Origin: Actinomycetospora sp.
GTDB lineage: Bacteria; Actinomycetota; Actinomycetes; Mycobacteriales; Pseudonocardiaceae
Reading direction: 5' to 3'
Assembly: GCA_029266415.1 (NCBI GenBank)
Contig: JAQSWW010000003.1
Coordinates: 1-46,334, forward strand
DNA: 46,334 nt
Made by a program: the position numbers and the translations under genes. The notes beneath the pieces are model-generated. The model had not been told where the DNA came from and made no database searches. It saw only the letters and a list, made by a program, of their open reading frames with translations. Positions 16,816-26,563 of this stretch are shown here, in pieces (the first letter of the stretch is position 1; the number at the start of each line of letters is the position of its first letter).

Positions 16816-17567
16816 GGCGCGTCGTCGCGGACGAGGACCTCGTCGCCCGCGCGCATTACGGCCCGCACCGGCGTCGACACCTCGACCGCGGTCAGGCCCT
16901 TGGCCGCGCGCTCGACGTAGGTGCGCGAGCCGCCGACCACGGTCCGCCACCGGTGCGACCCGCCCACCGCGAGCAGCCCGTGGTTGGCCAGGAACGTGAA
17001 CAGGTAGCGCGCCGGGTAGCGCCGCGACAGCTCCGGACCCGACGACCAGACGGCCGAGACCACGGGCACGGCGAAGGTGTCGACGAAGAACCGGGAGTAG
17101 CCGCCGGTGTCGAGGAAGGCGCCGAAGGTGACGTCGTCCCCCAGCTCCGAGGTCCCGTCGACCACGGCGCGCGCCTCGCGATGGAAGCGCAGCACCTCGC
17201 CCAGGTAGCGCAGGTAGCGCAGGTAGCGCGGGTTCGCGACGTTGCGCGGCTGGGCGAACACGCCCCGCAGCCCGCGGGCGCCGGCGGGCTCCAGCCCGGA
17301 GGCCTCGTCGCGGACGTTCATGCTCATCTCGGAGTCCTGCGTCGCGACGCCGAGCTCCGCGAACAGCCGCAGCAGGTGGGGGTAGGTCACGTCGTTGTGG
17401 ACGATGAAGCCGGAGTCGACCGCGACGGCGTCGAGCTCGTGGGTGTGGGCGTGCCCGCCGAGGCGGTCGTCGGCCTCGAACAGCGTCACGTCGTAGCGGC
17501 GCTGCAGCAGGTACGCCGCCGTCAGCCCCGAGACCCCCGCACCGACGACCGCGACCCGCTCCCGCAC
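16722..17567 (-). pseudogene. FAD-dependent amine-oxidase-like oxidoreductase, C-terminally truncated
   Basis: The first 250 residues are a good NAD(P)/FAD oxidoreductase of the COG2907 type: the dinucleotide motif VAVVGAGVSGLTAAYLL, then LFEADDRLGGHAHTHEL and VDSGFIVHNDVTYPHLLRLFAELGV. The family is about 420 residues long. Here homology stops near VRAVMRAGDEVLVRDDA and the frame reads into the DUF1365 gene out of register, ending after 281 residues. The missing part includes the end of the FAD-binding domain, so activity is doubtful. GTG at 17567 follows GAAGGAG. A triple 9-base repeat (17203-17229) encodes Tyr-Leu-Arg repeats inside the gene. Confidence 0.75.
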
Positions 17568-18346
17568 GTCCTGCTCCTTCGTCGGTCCAGCTCCGCTGCG
17601 CTCCCGTGTCCGGCACCAGGACCGCTACGGGTCCTCCAGGGGACCGCCAGTCCGTCAGGGTCCCCAGCCGCCATGGCCTTCGCGACGGACTCCGGGAACG
17701 GTTCGAGACCGAGGGCCCCGAGGGCGAAGCGGGTGACCAGGTCGTGCCACGCGGGGGCCCGGCGCAGCATGGCGTGGCCGTCGCCGAGCACCTCGAAGCG
17801 CGCGACGCGGTCGGAGATCGTCGCCACCTGCCCCGCGAACCACCGCGACGCCTGCGGGCTGGTCATCCGCTCGCGGTCGCCGTGCGCGATGAGCACGGTC
17901 TGGTCGGCGAGGTGGGCCCACGGCTCGCCCCGCTCGAGCCACGGGGCCAGCCCGGCCACGCCCACGACGCCCTCGTCACCGCCGACGCGCAGGGCGGCCC
18001 GTCCGCCCATCGAGTGCCCGACCAGCACGACGGGGACGTCCCCGTGGCGCCGGCGCAGGTCCGCCAGGGCCCAGCGCGCGTCCTGCACCGGGTCGAGGTC
18101 GGGCGCGTTCCAGCCGCGGTAGCGGTAGCGCAGCAGGGCGGTGTCGACCCCGCGGCGCGCGCCCGCGGCGGCGACCGCCCGCGCGAATGGCACCATGCGC
18201 AGGTACGGCAGGCGCAGGCCGTCCGCGGCCTCGTACCCCTCGGGGCGCCCGCCGTGCAGCACGACGACAGCGCCACGGACGGGATTCAGCACAGCACGCC
18301 GAGAGGGGACAGCGGGACGGACGCGGTCGAGTCGCGGCAGGGTCAC
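17522..18346 (-). CDS. Alpha/beta-hydrolase
   Basis: A 274-residue serine hydrolase-like protein. The oxyanion strand is RGAVVVLHGG (residues about 26-35), and the nucleophile elbow is VVLVGHSMGGRAAL (G-H-S-M-G). A charge-relay Asp in TVLIAHGDRERM and a His in VLGDGHAML complete the triad. It is probably a small-molecule esterase or lysophospholipase-like enzyme; substrate unknown. The start is the GTG at 18346, six bases after CAGGAT. The final 35 residues look non-conserved, overlap the start of the FAD gene by 46 bases, and include a 21-base element also found in galE (see 17584-17604). Confidence 0.82.
   Translation of the reverse strand: MTLPRLDRVRPAVPSRRAVLNPVRGAVVVLHGGRPEGYEAADGLRLPYLRMVPFARAVAAAGARRGVDTALLRYRYRGWNAPDLDPVQDARWALADLRRRHGDVPVVLVGHSMGGRAALRVGGDEGVVGVAGLAPWLERGEPWAHLADQTVLIAHGDRERMTSPQASRWFAGQVATISDRVARFEVLGDGHAMLRRAPAWHDLVTRFALGALGLEPFPESVAKAMAAGDPDGLAVPWRTRSGPGAGHGSAAELDRRRSRTCGSGSRSSVRGSRG
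17584..17604 (+). repeat. 21-base interspersed element, copy 1
   Basis: GGTCCAGCTCCGCTGCGCTCC matches 20 of 21 bases with 36921-36941, which lies inside an apparent insertion in galE. Here it falls in the non-conserved tail of the hydrolase gene, just before the FAD oxidoreductase start. A short dispersed repeat is possible; chance similarity in GC-rich coding DNA is less likely at this length. Confidence 0.5.
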
Positions 18347-18374
18347 GCCGCCATCCTGCGGCCGCCGGCCCTCC

Positions 18375-18968
18375 TCAGCGCGCGAGAGCCGGGACGCCGT
18401 CGCGACCAACGAGGGAGAGGATCAGCTCGGCGGCGCCGGCGTCGACCGGCTCCCCGTGGCCGTGGGCCCAGTCGACGTCGGTCGCGCGCAGCGCGCGACC
18501 CGCGGTGTCGACCCCGAGGACGGTGCGGCCGTCGGCGGTGGCGACGAGCTGGTCGAGCACCGTGCGCGCCGCCGCGTCCCCGCCCACCCGGCCGAGCCCC
18601 AGCGGCACCGTCACGTCCAGCCCGTGGATCACCACGTGGGACAGCGAGCCGGCCATGCCGCCACCCGGCTGCGCGAAGGTGGCCATGGTGTCGCTGCGCA
18701 GGTCGGCGAGCAGGACGGCCGGGGGCAGCGCCGCGTCCGCGTCCGCGAGGCGGTCGGAGGTCCGCGTGACGTCGTACCCGTCGGCCGCCAGCTCGGCGCC
18801 GAAGCGGTCGGCCGGGTACCGCGCGGCCATCGTGAGGTGGGCGACGACGTGGGCGACCGTCCAGCCGGCGCACAGCGAGTCGGCCCTCCACCGGTCCGGT
18901 TCGAGCGGGGCCAGCGCGTCCGCCAGCGCCGCGATCTCCTCCGCCACCAGGGCCTCGAGCGTGCTCAT
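18375..18968 (-). CDS. Mycothiol-dependent maleylpyruvate-isomerase family protein (DinB-like)
   Basis: A 197-residue protein of the MDMPI/DinB-like four-helix family. It shows the N-terminal helix EALVAEEIAALADAL, then RADSLCAGWTVAHVVAHLTMAAR, which carries the first histidines of the metal site (W-T-V-x-H-V-x-x-H-L), and later SLSHVVIHGLDVTVPLGL with the other. Such enzymes use mycothiol for isomerisation or detoxification. The specific reaction is unknown. The ATG at 18968 overlaps the stop of the VOC gene by four bases (ATGA), so the two are translationally coupled. Confidence 0.85.
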   Translation of the reverse strand: MSTLEALVAEEIAALADALAPLEPDRWRADSLCAGWTVAHVVAHLTMAARYPADRFGAELAADGYDVTRTSDRLADADAALPPAVLLADLRSDTMATFAQPGGGMAGSLSHVVIHGLDVTVPLGLGRVGGDAAARTVLDQLVATADGRTVLGVDTAGRALRATDVDWAHGHGEPVDAGAAELILSLVGRDGVPALAR

Positions 18969-19396
18969 CGCGTGTCCCCGTCCCGCCGCATCTGGGTGAG
19001 CCGAACCTGGTTCCCCGACGGGTCGCGGAACCCGGCATCGAGGCCGTAGGGCCGCGGCTCGGGGTGCTCGGTGAACTCGACGCCCCGGGCGCGCAGCTGC
19101 GCGTGGTCGCGCCACACGTCGTCGGTGGCCAGGAAGATCGCCCCGCCGAGGCCCTGGGACGTGACGGCGCGGATGAGCTCCGTCTGCTCGCGGGTCACCA
19201 CGGGCGGCTCCGGGATCGCCATCAGGACGAGCTCCGGCCCGAACCCGCCCGGCGGCCCCACGGTGAGCCAGCGGAAGCCCCCGAGCTCGGGGAAGGTCGT
19301 GTCCGCGCGCAGCTCGAACCCGACCGTGCCGGTCCAGAAGTCGCAGGCGGTCTGCTGGTCGTGGACCCAGACGTTGACGCGGTGGACGGCGATCAC
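18965..19396 (-). CDS. VOC family (glyoxalase-like) metalloprotein
   Basis: A 143-residue vicinal-oxygen-chelate protein made of paired beta-alpha-beta-beta-beta units: VHRVNVWVHDQQTACDFWTGTVGFEL, then FRWLTVGPPGG at the N-terminus and GAIFLATDDVWRDHAQLRARGVEF to FRDPSGNQVRLTQ at the C-terminus. The D-P-S-G-N turn is typical. Such proteins act as glyoxalases, dioxygenases or antibiotic-binding proteins. The start is the GTG at 19396, six bases after TAGTCT, giving a strong leaderless-type promoter inside the end of the AraC gene. It is coupled to the mycothiol-dependent gene, which hints at thiol-linked detoxification. Confidence 0.87.
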   Translation of the reverse strand: MIAVHRVNVWVHDQQTACDFWTGTVGFELRADTTFPELGGFRWLTVGPPGGFGPELVLMAIPEPPVVTREQTELIRAVTSQGLGGAIFLATDDVWRDHAQLRARGVEFTEHPEPRPYGLDAGFRDPSGNQVRLTQMRRDGDTR

Positions 19397-19405
19397 ACGC
19401 CGAGA

Positions 19406-19849
19406 CTAGGAAGCCGCCGGCGCCGGGTCTTCTCCAGGACTCCGGTGCTGCGGCCGGCCGTGGGCCCGCACGACGCAGCCCGGGACCAGCGCGTGGTCGT
19501 GGGCCGGCGGGAAGGCCGCGCGGTACGCGGTCGGCGTGCGGCCGAGCACGCGGCGGAAGCTGGCGGTGAAGCTGCCGACGCTGCTCAGGCCCACCTCGGC
19601 GCAGATCCGGGCCACCGAGTGGTCGGTGTGGCGCAGCAGGGCCGCGGCGCGCTCGAGCCGGCGCGTCAGCAGGTAGGCGTGCGGCGTGACCCCGAAGACC
19701 GCGGCGAACCGGTCGCTGAAGTGCGCGGGGCTCAGGCCTGCGGCCCGGGCGAGGTCGGCGACCCCCAACGGCTCGGCGTAGTCACGGTCGGCGAGGTCCC
19801 GCGCGCGCAGCAGGTGGCGCTCGACCGGGTGGGAGGTCGGCGTGGGCAC
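19406..19849 (-). CDS. Small AraC-family transcriptional regulator
   Basis: A 147-residue regulator consisting almost entirely of the AraC DNA-binding domain: two HTH units, LGVADLARAAGLSPAHFSDRFAAVFG and HSVARICAEVGLSSVGSFTASFRRVLGRTPTAYR. It lacks an N-terminal ligand-binding domain, so any sensing must involve the short tails or a partner. The tail AHDHALVPGCVVRAHG contains a Cys and His residues that might bind metal or thiol. GTG at 19849 lies six bases after GATGAT. It is upstream of the VOC/mycothiol genes on the same strand and is their likely regulator. Confidence 0.87.
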   Translation of the reverse strand: MPTPTSHPVERHLLRARDLADRDYAEPLGVADLARAAGLSPAHFSDRFAAVFGVTPHAYLLTRRLERAAALLRHTDHSVARICAEVGLSSVGSFTASFRRVLGRTPTAYRAAFPPAHDHALVPGCVVRAHGRPQHRSPGEDPAPAAS

Positions 19850-19967
19850 CACGCCATCATCGCGGGACGGGGCGTCCCCGTCACCGCCCTCTCGCCGATG
19901 CACGAACCGTTCGCCGCCTCCCGGCGAACGCCGTCGCGACCCACCGCCCCCGGAAGGACGACACCTG

Positions 19968-20429
19968 ATGAAGGCCGGAGACACCGCCCCCGACTTCGAG
20001 CTCGCCGACGACACGGGTACCTCCCGGTCGCTGTCGGGGCTGCTCGCCGAGGGCCCGGTGGTGCTGTTCTTCTACCCGCTGGCCTCGTCGGGCGGCTGCA
20101 CCCAGGAGAGCTGCCACTTCCGCGACCTCGGCGGTGATTTCGCCGCGGTCGGGGCCCAGCGCGTCGGCATCAGCGCGGACTCGGTCGAGAAGCAGCACAC
20201 CTTCTCCTCGGCGCACGGCTTCGACTACCCGCTGCTCTCCGACCCGGACGGGACGGTGGCGAAGCAGTTCGGCGCGAAGCGCTCGTGGCTGCCGGCGCTC
20301 CCGGTCAAGCGCAGGACGTTCGTCATCGACACCGACCGCACCGTGCTCGGGGTGATCGGCAGCGAGATGAGGTTCGACCAGCACGCCGACGACGCGCTCG
20401 CCCTGCTGCGTGCTCGCCAGGGCGCCTGA
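19968..20429 (+). CDS. bcp: Peroxiredoxin, BCP/PrxQ type
   Basis: A 153-residue thiol peroxidase that reduces H2O2 and organic hydroperoxides. The N-terminus AGDTAPDFELADDTG is typical. The active site is YPLASSGGCTQESCHFRD, with peroxidatic Cys44 and resolving Cys49 five residues later, the PrxQ pattern. The usual Thr before the site is replaced by a Ser/Gly stretch. ISADSVEKQHTFSSAHGFDYPLLSD and the Arg near the C-terminus match the family. GGAAGG lies upstream of the ATG at 19968. It is divergent from the AraC/VOC operon, with 118 bases between starts, so co-regulation in oxidative or electrophile stress is possible. Confidence 0.92.
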   Translation: MKAGDTAPDFELADDTGTSRSLSGLLAEGPVVLFFYPLASSGGCTQESCHFRDLGGDFAAVGAQRVGISADSVEKQHTFSSAHGFDYPLLSDPDGTVAKQFGAKRSWLPALPVKRRTFVIDTDRTVLGVIGSEMRFDQHADDALALLRARQGA

Positions 20430-20435
20430 CGACCG

Positions 20436-21265
20436 TCACGTGGCGCGGGCCGGGCGGCTGTCCGGGGGCAGGGGCAGGAACCCCGAGGTGCGGCGCACGT
20501 ACGCGGCGTACCCCGCGCGCCCCGACATCGCGCGCTCGGTGAGCTCCTTGCCCGTCACCGACACCAGCAGGTAGGTCATCAGCAGCGGCCCGACGACGCC
20601 CGGCAGGGCCAGCGGGTGGCCCGCGGACACGACGAGGACGCCCCACCAGACACAGGCGTCGCCGAAGTAGTTCGGGTGTCGCGTGTGGCGCCACAGGCCC
20701 GTGTCGAGGACCGTGCCCTCGTTTCTCCGGCTCCGCCTTGAACGCCGCGAGCTGCGCGTCGCCGACGTCCTCGAAGACGAACCCCACGAGCCAGATCACC
20801 GTGCCGGCCACCACGAGCGGCAGCATCGTCGCGTCCCGCACCATCGCCGCGAGCACCGGCAGCGACACGACGAGCATCACGCCCGCCTGCGGCAGGTAGA
20901 CCTTGCGCACCACGTGCGGTCACCGCGCCCGGCGGGTGGTCGTCGCCGAGCATCTCGGCGTAGCGCGGGTCCTCCCCCTTCCCGTGGTTGCGCCGGCCGA
21001 TGTGGACGGCCAGGCGCAGGCCCCACACGGCGACGAGGGCGAGCACGGTCGTGCGGACGACGGTGTCGCCGATCCCGAGCACGCCGGTGACCACGAAGGC
21101 CACCGCCGTGACCGCGACGAAGCCGAGGCCCCAGGCCACGTCGACGACGCCGTGCCGCCCGGCTGCCCGGGCCACACCGAGGGTGGCGGCGAAGACCGCC
21201 ACGACCGTGACGACCGCGCCGCCGATCAGGAGGCCGAGGGTCGCGAGGTCGAACGCCGGCGTCAC
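20436..21265 (-). pseudogene. DUF1295 (steroid 5-alpha-reductase-like) membrane protein, frameshifted twice
   Basis: Parts of one DUF1295 protein appear in three frames. Frame 1 from GTG 21265 gives FDLATLGLLIGGAVVTVVAVFAATLG to EDPRYAEMLGD. Frame 2 continues VRKVYLPQAGVMLVVSLPVL to FEDVGDAQLAAFKAEPEKRG. Frame 3 finishes VLDTGLWRHTRHPNYFGDACVWWG, then GKELTERAMSGRAGYAAYVRRTSGFLP. The shifts lie near 20910-20930 and at the CCC around 20716-20718, where removing one base would restore frame. The stitched protein is complete, so either the gene decayed recently or the sequence has indel errors. Its GTG overlaps an alternative-frame TGA of the methyltransferase gene, showing they were once coupled. 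Confidence 0.8.
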
Positions 21266-22583
21266 GGGCGATGGTGGTGCGGGCAGGCACTGACCAGGTG
21301 TCCCGGGTGACGGGCATGCCGCTGCGGCCGCGGTCGGTGGGGCGGGCGAGGAGGATCTGGTCGACGCCCATGCGGTTCTCCTCGAACGCGAGGGCGGCGC
21401 CGGCGAGGTAGAGCCGCCACATCCGGGCGCCGCGCTCGCCGACCAGCCCGGCGGCCTCGTCGAACCGCTCCTCCAGGGCGGCGAGCCAGGCGCGGATCGT
21501 CGTCACGTAGTGCTCGCGCATCACGTGCACGTCGCGGACCTCGAGGCCCGTGCGCGCCAGGTGCGTCAGCGTGTCGCCGACCGGGCGCATGACCATGTCC
21601 GGGGTCACGTAGGTCTCGATGAACGCCCCGCCGCCGGGCGCGTTCACTCCGCGCGACATCTGCTGGACGAGCGCCCGGCCGCCGGGGCGCAGGGCGCCGT
21701 GCAGCGTGGCGGCGAACACCGGGTAGTGCTCCTCGCCGACGTGCTCGCCCATCTCGATCGCGCTGACGGCGTCGAACGGGCCGTCCGGGGCGGTGATCCG
21801 CTCGGCGACGTCGCGGTAGTCGAGCAGGTCGACCTGCACCTGCCCGGCGAGGCCCTCGGCGCGGATGCGGGCGTTGACGTGGTCGCGCTGCTCGCGGGAG
21901 ATCGTCACCGCACGCACCCGGGCGCCGTGCTCGCGGGCGGCGTGGACGGCGAGCGAGCCCCAGCCGCACCCGATGTCGAGCAGGCGCCGGCCCGGCGCGA
22001 GCTCGAGCTTGCGGCAGATCAGCTCGAGCTTGTCGTGCTGGGCCTGGGCGAGCGTGCTCTGTTCCGAGGTCCAGTAGCCCGAGGAGTAGGCCATCGAGTC
22101 GTCGAGCAGCAGCGCATAGAAGGCGTTGCCGGCGTCATAGTGGTGGGCGATCACGTCGCGGTCGCGACGGCCGCTGTGCCGGCGGCCCCGAATCCTGATC
22201 GCCTCCGGGGGCGCCGCCGGCCGGGGCCCGACCAGGCCGAGGCGCAGGGCCACCGCGGCAAGGCCCGGCAGCTCGCCGACCCGGGGGCGGCGCGGTGCGA
22301 TCGTCCCGCTCCGCACCAGCGCCCACATGGCCGCGAGCCCCTCGGCGAGGTCGCCGTCGACGTCGAGGTCCCCGGAGACGTAGGCGTGCGCGAGGCCCAT
22401 CTCGCCCGGCTGCCAGAGCAGCCGCCGCAGGGCCCGCCGCGAGCGCAGGACCACCGTCGGCACCCCCGGACCCGGCGCCGCCCCGGCCTCGCTGCCGTCC
22501 CACGCCCGGATCCGTACCGGCAGCGGGCCGTCGAGGAACGCCCCGACCGCGCCCGCGACCCGTGCCGCCGCCCCTGCGCCCAT
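20877..22583 (-). CDS. Cyclopropane-fatty-acyl-phospholipid-synthase-like SAM methyltransferase, with probable frameshift at the C-terminus
   Basis: Residues 1-430 form a complete CFA-synthase-type methyltransferase, which modifies unsaturated phospholipid acyl chains using S-adenosylmethionine. Key parts are DRDVIAHHYDAGNAFYALLLDDSMAYSSGYW, the SAM motif LLDIGCGWGSLAVHAA, and IEMGEHVGEEHYPVF; the family end GRSGMPVTRD follows. The remaining 135 residues are arginine-rich nonsense read out of frame across the DUF1295 gene. A shift of frame just after GMPVTRD would end the protein at 21262, overlapping the DUF1295 GTG, which is probably the ancestral end. GAGGGAGG precedes the ATG at 22583. 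Confidence 0.8.
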   Translation of the reverse strand: MGAGAAARVAGAVGAFLDGPLPVRIRAWDGSEAGAAPGPGVPTVVLRSRRALRRLLWQPGEMGLAHAYVSGDLDVDGDLAEGLAAMWALVRSGTIAPRRPRVGELPGLAAVALRLGLVGPRPAAPPEAIRIRGRRHSGRRDRDVIAHHYDAGNAFYALLLDDSMAYSSGYWTSEQSTLAQAQHDKLELICRKLELAPGRRLLDIGCGWGSLAVHAAREHGARVRAVTISREQRDHVNARIRAEGLAGQVQVDLLDYRDVAERITAPDGPFDAVSAIEMGEHVGEEHYPVFAATLHGALRPGGRALVQQMSRGVNAPGGGAFIETYVTPDMVMRPVGDTLTHLARTGLEVRDVHVMREHYVTTIRAWLAALEERFDEAAGLVGERGARMWRLYLAGAALAFEENRMGVDQILLARPTDRGRSGMPVTRDTWSVPARTTIARDAGVRPRDPRPPDRRRGRHGRGGLRRHPRCGPGSRAARRRRRGLGPRLRRGHGGGLRGHRRARDRRHRRPHDRARPRRRVGPAPGRPHRPAQPREGGGPALRRDARRRPPAGRGDRTWCARSTCRRRA

Positions 22584-22726
22584 GTGCCCTCCCTCGTCGC
22601 CGTCTCTCTCGGTGATCGATCGAGGGCGCGTTGCGGTTCATCGGCGGGGCATACGGGCTGCAGTGTTGGGCTGATCGGGTGGTCGGCCGGTGTCCTGCGG
22701 GCGATCCGGATACAGAACGTGCTCGG

Positions 22727-23416
22727 ATGCCCTTCGTGGTGGGGGTGGGGGTCAACGACGTCCCGATCGTGGGGGAACCGATCGCGTACGGAGCGGGATT
22801 CGTCGCGCTGCTCGTGGTCGCGTTCTCGACCGTCGTCGGCGGGTACTTCTACACCTTCGCGCACGAGGGTGGGCACATGCTCGCCCTCGTGGGCACGGCG
22901 CAGCGGGTCGTCGACTACGAGCTCTATCCACGAGGTGCGTTGAAGGGCCTGACCAGGGGCGAGCCGGGACCGTTGACGAACATCATCGTCGGCTTGGCCG
23001 GGTACCTCGCTCCCCCGCTGCTCGGGGTGGCCGGCGCCGCGCTCATCGCGAACGGGAATCCCTGGGCGGTGCTCATCGCGGCGATCTTCTTCTCCGTACT
23101 CGCCCTGGTGGCCGCGGCCAACGCCCTCGCGTTCACCATCCCCCTGCTCGTCGTCCTGGGCCTCGGCGCCGCGCTGCTCCGCGGCAGCGCCGAGATACAG
23201 GCCTTCGTGGCCGTCGGCGTGGTCTGGTTCCTGCTCATCAGCGGTGCCGCGAAAGTGCTGTCGTTACGCGGCAGGAAGGGCGACGCCACCGGTCTCGCCA
23301 AGGCGACGGTCGTCGTCCCGGCGATCGTTTGGGAGCTCTTCTGGGCGTTCGCCGGCCTCGTCGCCCTCATCGTCGGCGGCCAGTTCCTCCTCCGCCCCGG
23401 CTACGCGATCGGCTAG
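22727..23416 (+). CDS. M50B-like membrane metalloprotease
   Basis: A 229-residue integral membrane protein. HEGGH at residues 46-50 (H-E-x-x-H) sits in the second membrane segment, as in site-2-protease relatives. A second conserved stretch is GEPGPLTNIIVGLAGYLAPPLLG, where a later Asn/Pro region replaces the usual N-P-D-G. Five or six helices are predicted. The group is often called peptidase M50B-like and its substrates are unknown. I take the ATG at 22727: GAACGT lies exactly six bases upstream, and there is no Shine-Dalgarno. The gene is divergent from the methyltransferase. Confidence 0.8.
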   Translation: MPFVVGVGVNDVPIVGEPIAYGAGFVALLVVAFSTVVGGYFYTFAHEGGHMLALVGTAQRVVDYELYPRGALKGLTRGEPGPLTNIIVGLAGYLAPPLLGVAGAALIANGNPWAVLIAAIFFSVLALVAAANALAFTIPLLVVLGLGAALLRGSAEIQAFVAVGVVWFLLISGAAKVLSLRGRKGDATGLAKATVVVPAIVWELFWAFAGLVALIVGGQFLLRPGYAIG

Positions 23417-23464
23417 GGGACTCCACGCATGCGGACCTCCTGCGCGCCCGACATGATCCGGGGC

Positions 23465-24301
23465 ATGGCGCGTCAGGATCGACTCCGGCGGATCTCCCAG
23501 GCCCACGACCGGCGACGGTCGGGGCACGGCATCCGGCTGTGGCGCAAGCTCGCGATCTGGCTGCTCTACCCGCGCCGCGACCGGGGCTTCTGGTACGGCT
23601 TCGCCATCGACGTGCTGTGGCCGGTGCTCATGGCCGTCGCGCGTTGGGACTTCCGTGGCGGGCGCCAGGTGCCGACCGCGGGCGGGGCGCTGCTCGCGGT
23701 CAACCACCTCTCGCACGTCGACCCGATCGTGCTCGTCACCTACGTCATGGCCCAGGGCCGCGTGCCCCGTTTCCTCGCCATGAAGGAGCTGTGGGGCATG
23801 ACGGTCGTCGGCGCGCCCCTGCGCGGCGGCCGGCACATCCCCGTCGACCGGCGCGCCTCCGGCGTCGAGGCCTACCGGGCGGCCGTGGAGGCGGTGCGCC
23901 GCGGCGAGGTCGTCGTGCTCTACCCCGAGGGCGGGTTCGCCGCGCACTCCGACGGCTGGCCCCGCGAGGCCCGCAGCGGCGTCGCGCGCATCGCGCTCGA
24001 GACCGGGGCGCCCGTCATCCCGGTCGCCCAGTGGGGCTCGAACCACCTGCTGCCCCCGTCGGCGTCGCGCCCCACGCTCGTGCCGCGCGCGACGCTGCGG
24101 GTGCTCGCCGGCCCGCCCGTCGCCCTCGAGGACCTGCGCGAGGGCCGCATCGGGCGCCGGGCCCTGCAGGAGGCCACCGACCGGATCATGGGCCGGATCA
24201 CCGAGCAGCTCGCCGTGCTGCGCGGCGAGGAGCCGCCGGCGCGTCCCGCGCCCCGGGACGCCGCCGAGACCGCGGACCCGGCCGAACCCGCCGCCGGCTG
24301 A
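23465..24301 (+). CDS. 1-acyl-glycerol-3-phosphate acyltransferase family (PlsC-like)
   Basis: A 278-residue phospholipid acyltransferase. Motif I is NHLSHVDPIVL (N-H-x-S-H-x-D; His and Asp catalytic). Motif II is FLAMKELWGMTVVGAPLRGGRHIPVDR. Motif III is VVVLYPEGGFAAHSDG, and motif IV VIPVAQWGSN. It transfers an acyl chain from acyl-CoA or acyl-ACP to a lysophospholipid at the membrane. The tail after residue 250 is Pro/Ala/Glu-rich. The ATG at 23465 lies seven bases after CATGAT (23452-23457), so the message may be leaderless. The gene ends at a strong hairpin shared with acsA. Confidence 0.9.
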   Translation: MARQDRLRRISQAHDRRRSGHGIRLWRKLAIWLLYPRRDRGFWYGFAIDVLWPVLMAVARWDFRGGRQVPTAGGALLAVNHLSHVDPIVLVTYVMAQGRVPRFLAMKELWGMTVVGAPLRGGRHIPVDRRASGVEAYRAAVEAVRRGEVVVLYPEGGFAAHSDGWPREARSGVARIALETGAPVIPVAQWGSNHLLPPSASRPTLVPRATLRVLAGPPVALEDLREGRIGRRALQEATDRIMGRITEQLAVLRGEEPPARPAPRDAAETADPAEPAAG

Positions 24302-24313
24302 CCGCCCCGGGAA

Positions 24314-24366
24314 CGAGCGAAGGGCACCACCGCTCGGGAGAACCGACCGACGGTGCCCTTCGCTCG
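24314..24366. terminator. Bidirectional hairpin terminator between plsC-like gene and acsA
   Basis: A perfect 15-base inverted repeat, CGAGCGAAGGGCACC (24314-24328) and its complement (24352-24366), separated by 23 bases. It sits between convergent genes and can serve both. Confidence 0.85.
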
Positions 24367-24383
24367 GAACGGGCGGGCGTTGC

Positions 24384-26330
<1,947 letters not shown>

Positions 26331-26357
26331 CCGCGTGTGCCTCCCGGTCGTCGTCTC

Positions 26358-26387
26358 GCACCGGCGAGCGTCTCGGATCGCCGGTGC
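26358..26387 (-). promoter_or_regulatory. 10-base inverted repeat just upstream of acsA
   Basis: GCACCGGCGA (26358-26367) and TCGCCGGTGC (26378-26387) are perfect complements separated by ten bases. They are 28-57 bases before the acsA start. This could be an operator (arm centres 20 bases apart, two turns) or a leader hairpin. Confidence 0.5.
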
Positions 26388-26459
26388 CACTGCTCTGTGC
26401 GCAGCGTCACGCACTTCCCCGCCTGCGGCAACGGTGCGATCGGAGAGGCCGGGAACGGG

Positions 26460-26479
26460 GTGGCGATGATCGTCGCCAC
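26460..26479. promoter_or_regulatory. Palindromic site GTGGCGA-N6-TCGCCAC
   Basis: A near-perfect 20-base palindrome with seven-base arms, between divergent acsA and the methyltransferase gene. It is a plausible dimeric regulator site; the regulator is unknown. Confidence 0.45.
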
Positions 26480-26563
26480 GCGCGGTGTGACGATCTCCCC
26501 GTGCCCGACCACCCCGACCCGGACCGTGTCCACGTCGACGGGGTCGACGTGCCTAGTGCCCGA

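Noticed and set aside
17203-17229. Triple 9-base repeat AGGTAGCGC considered as a CRISPR-like or regulatory repeat
   Set aside because: It is in frame within the FAD oxidoreductase gene and encodes Tyr-Leu-Arg repeats. There are no spacers.
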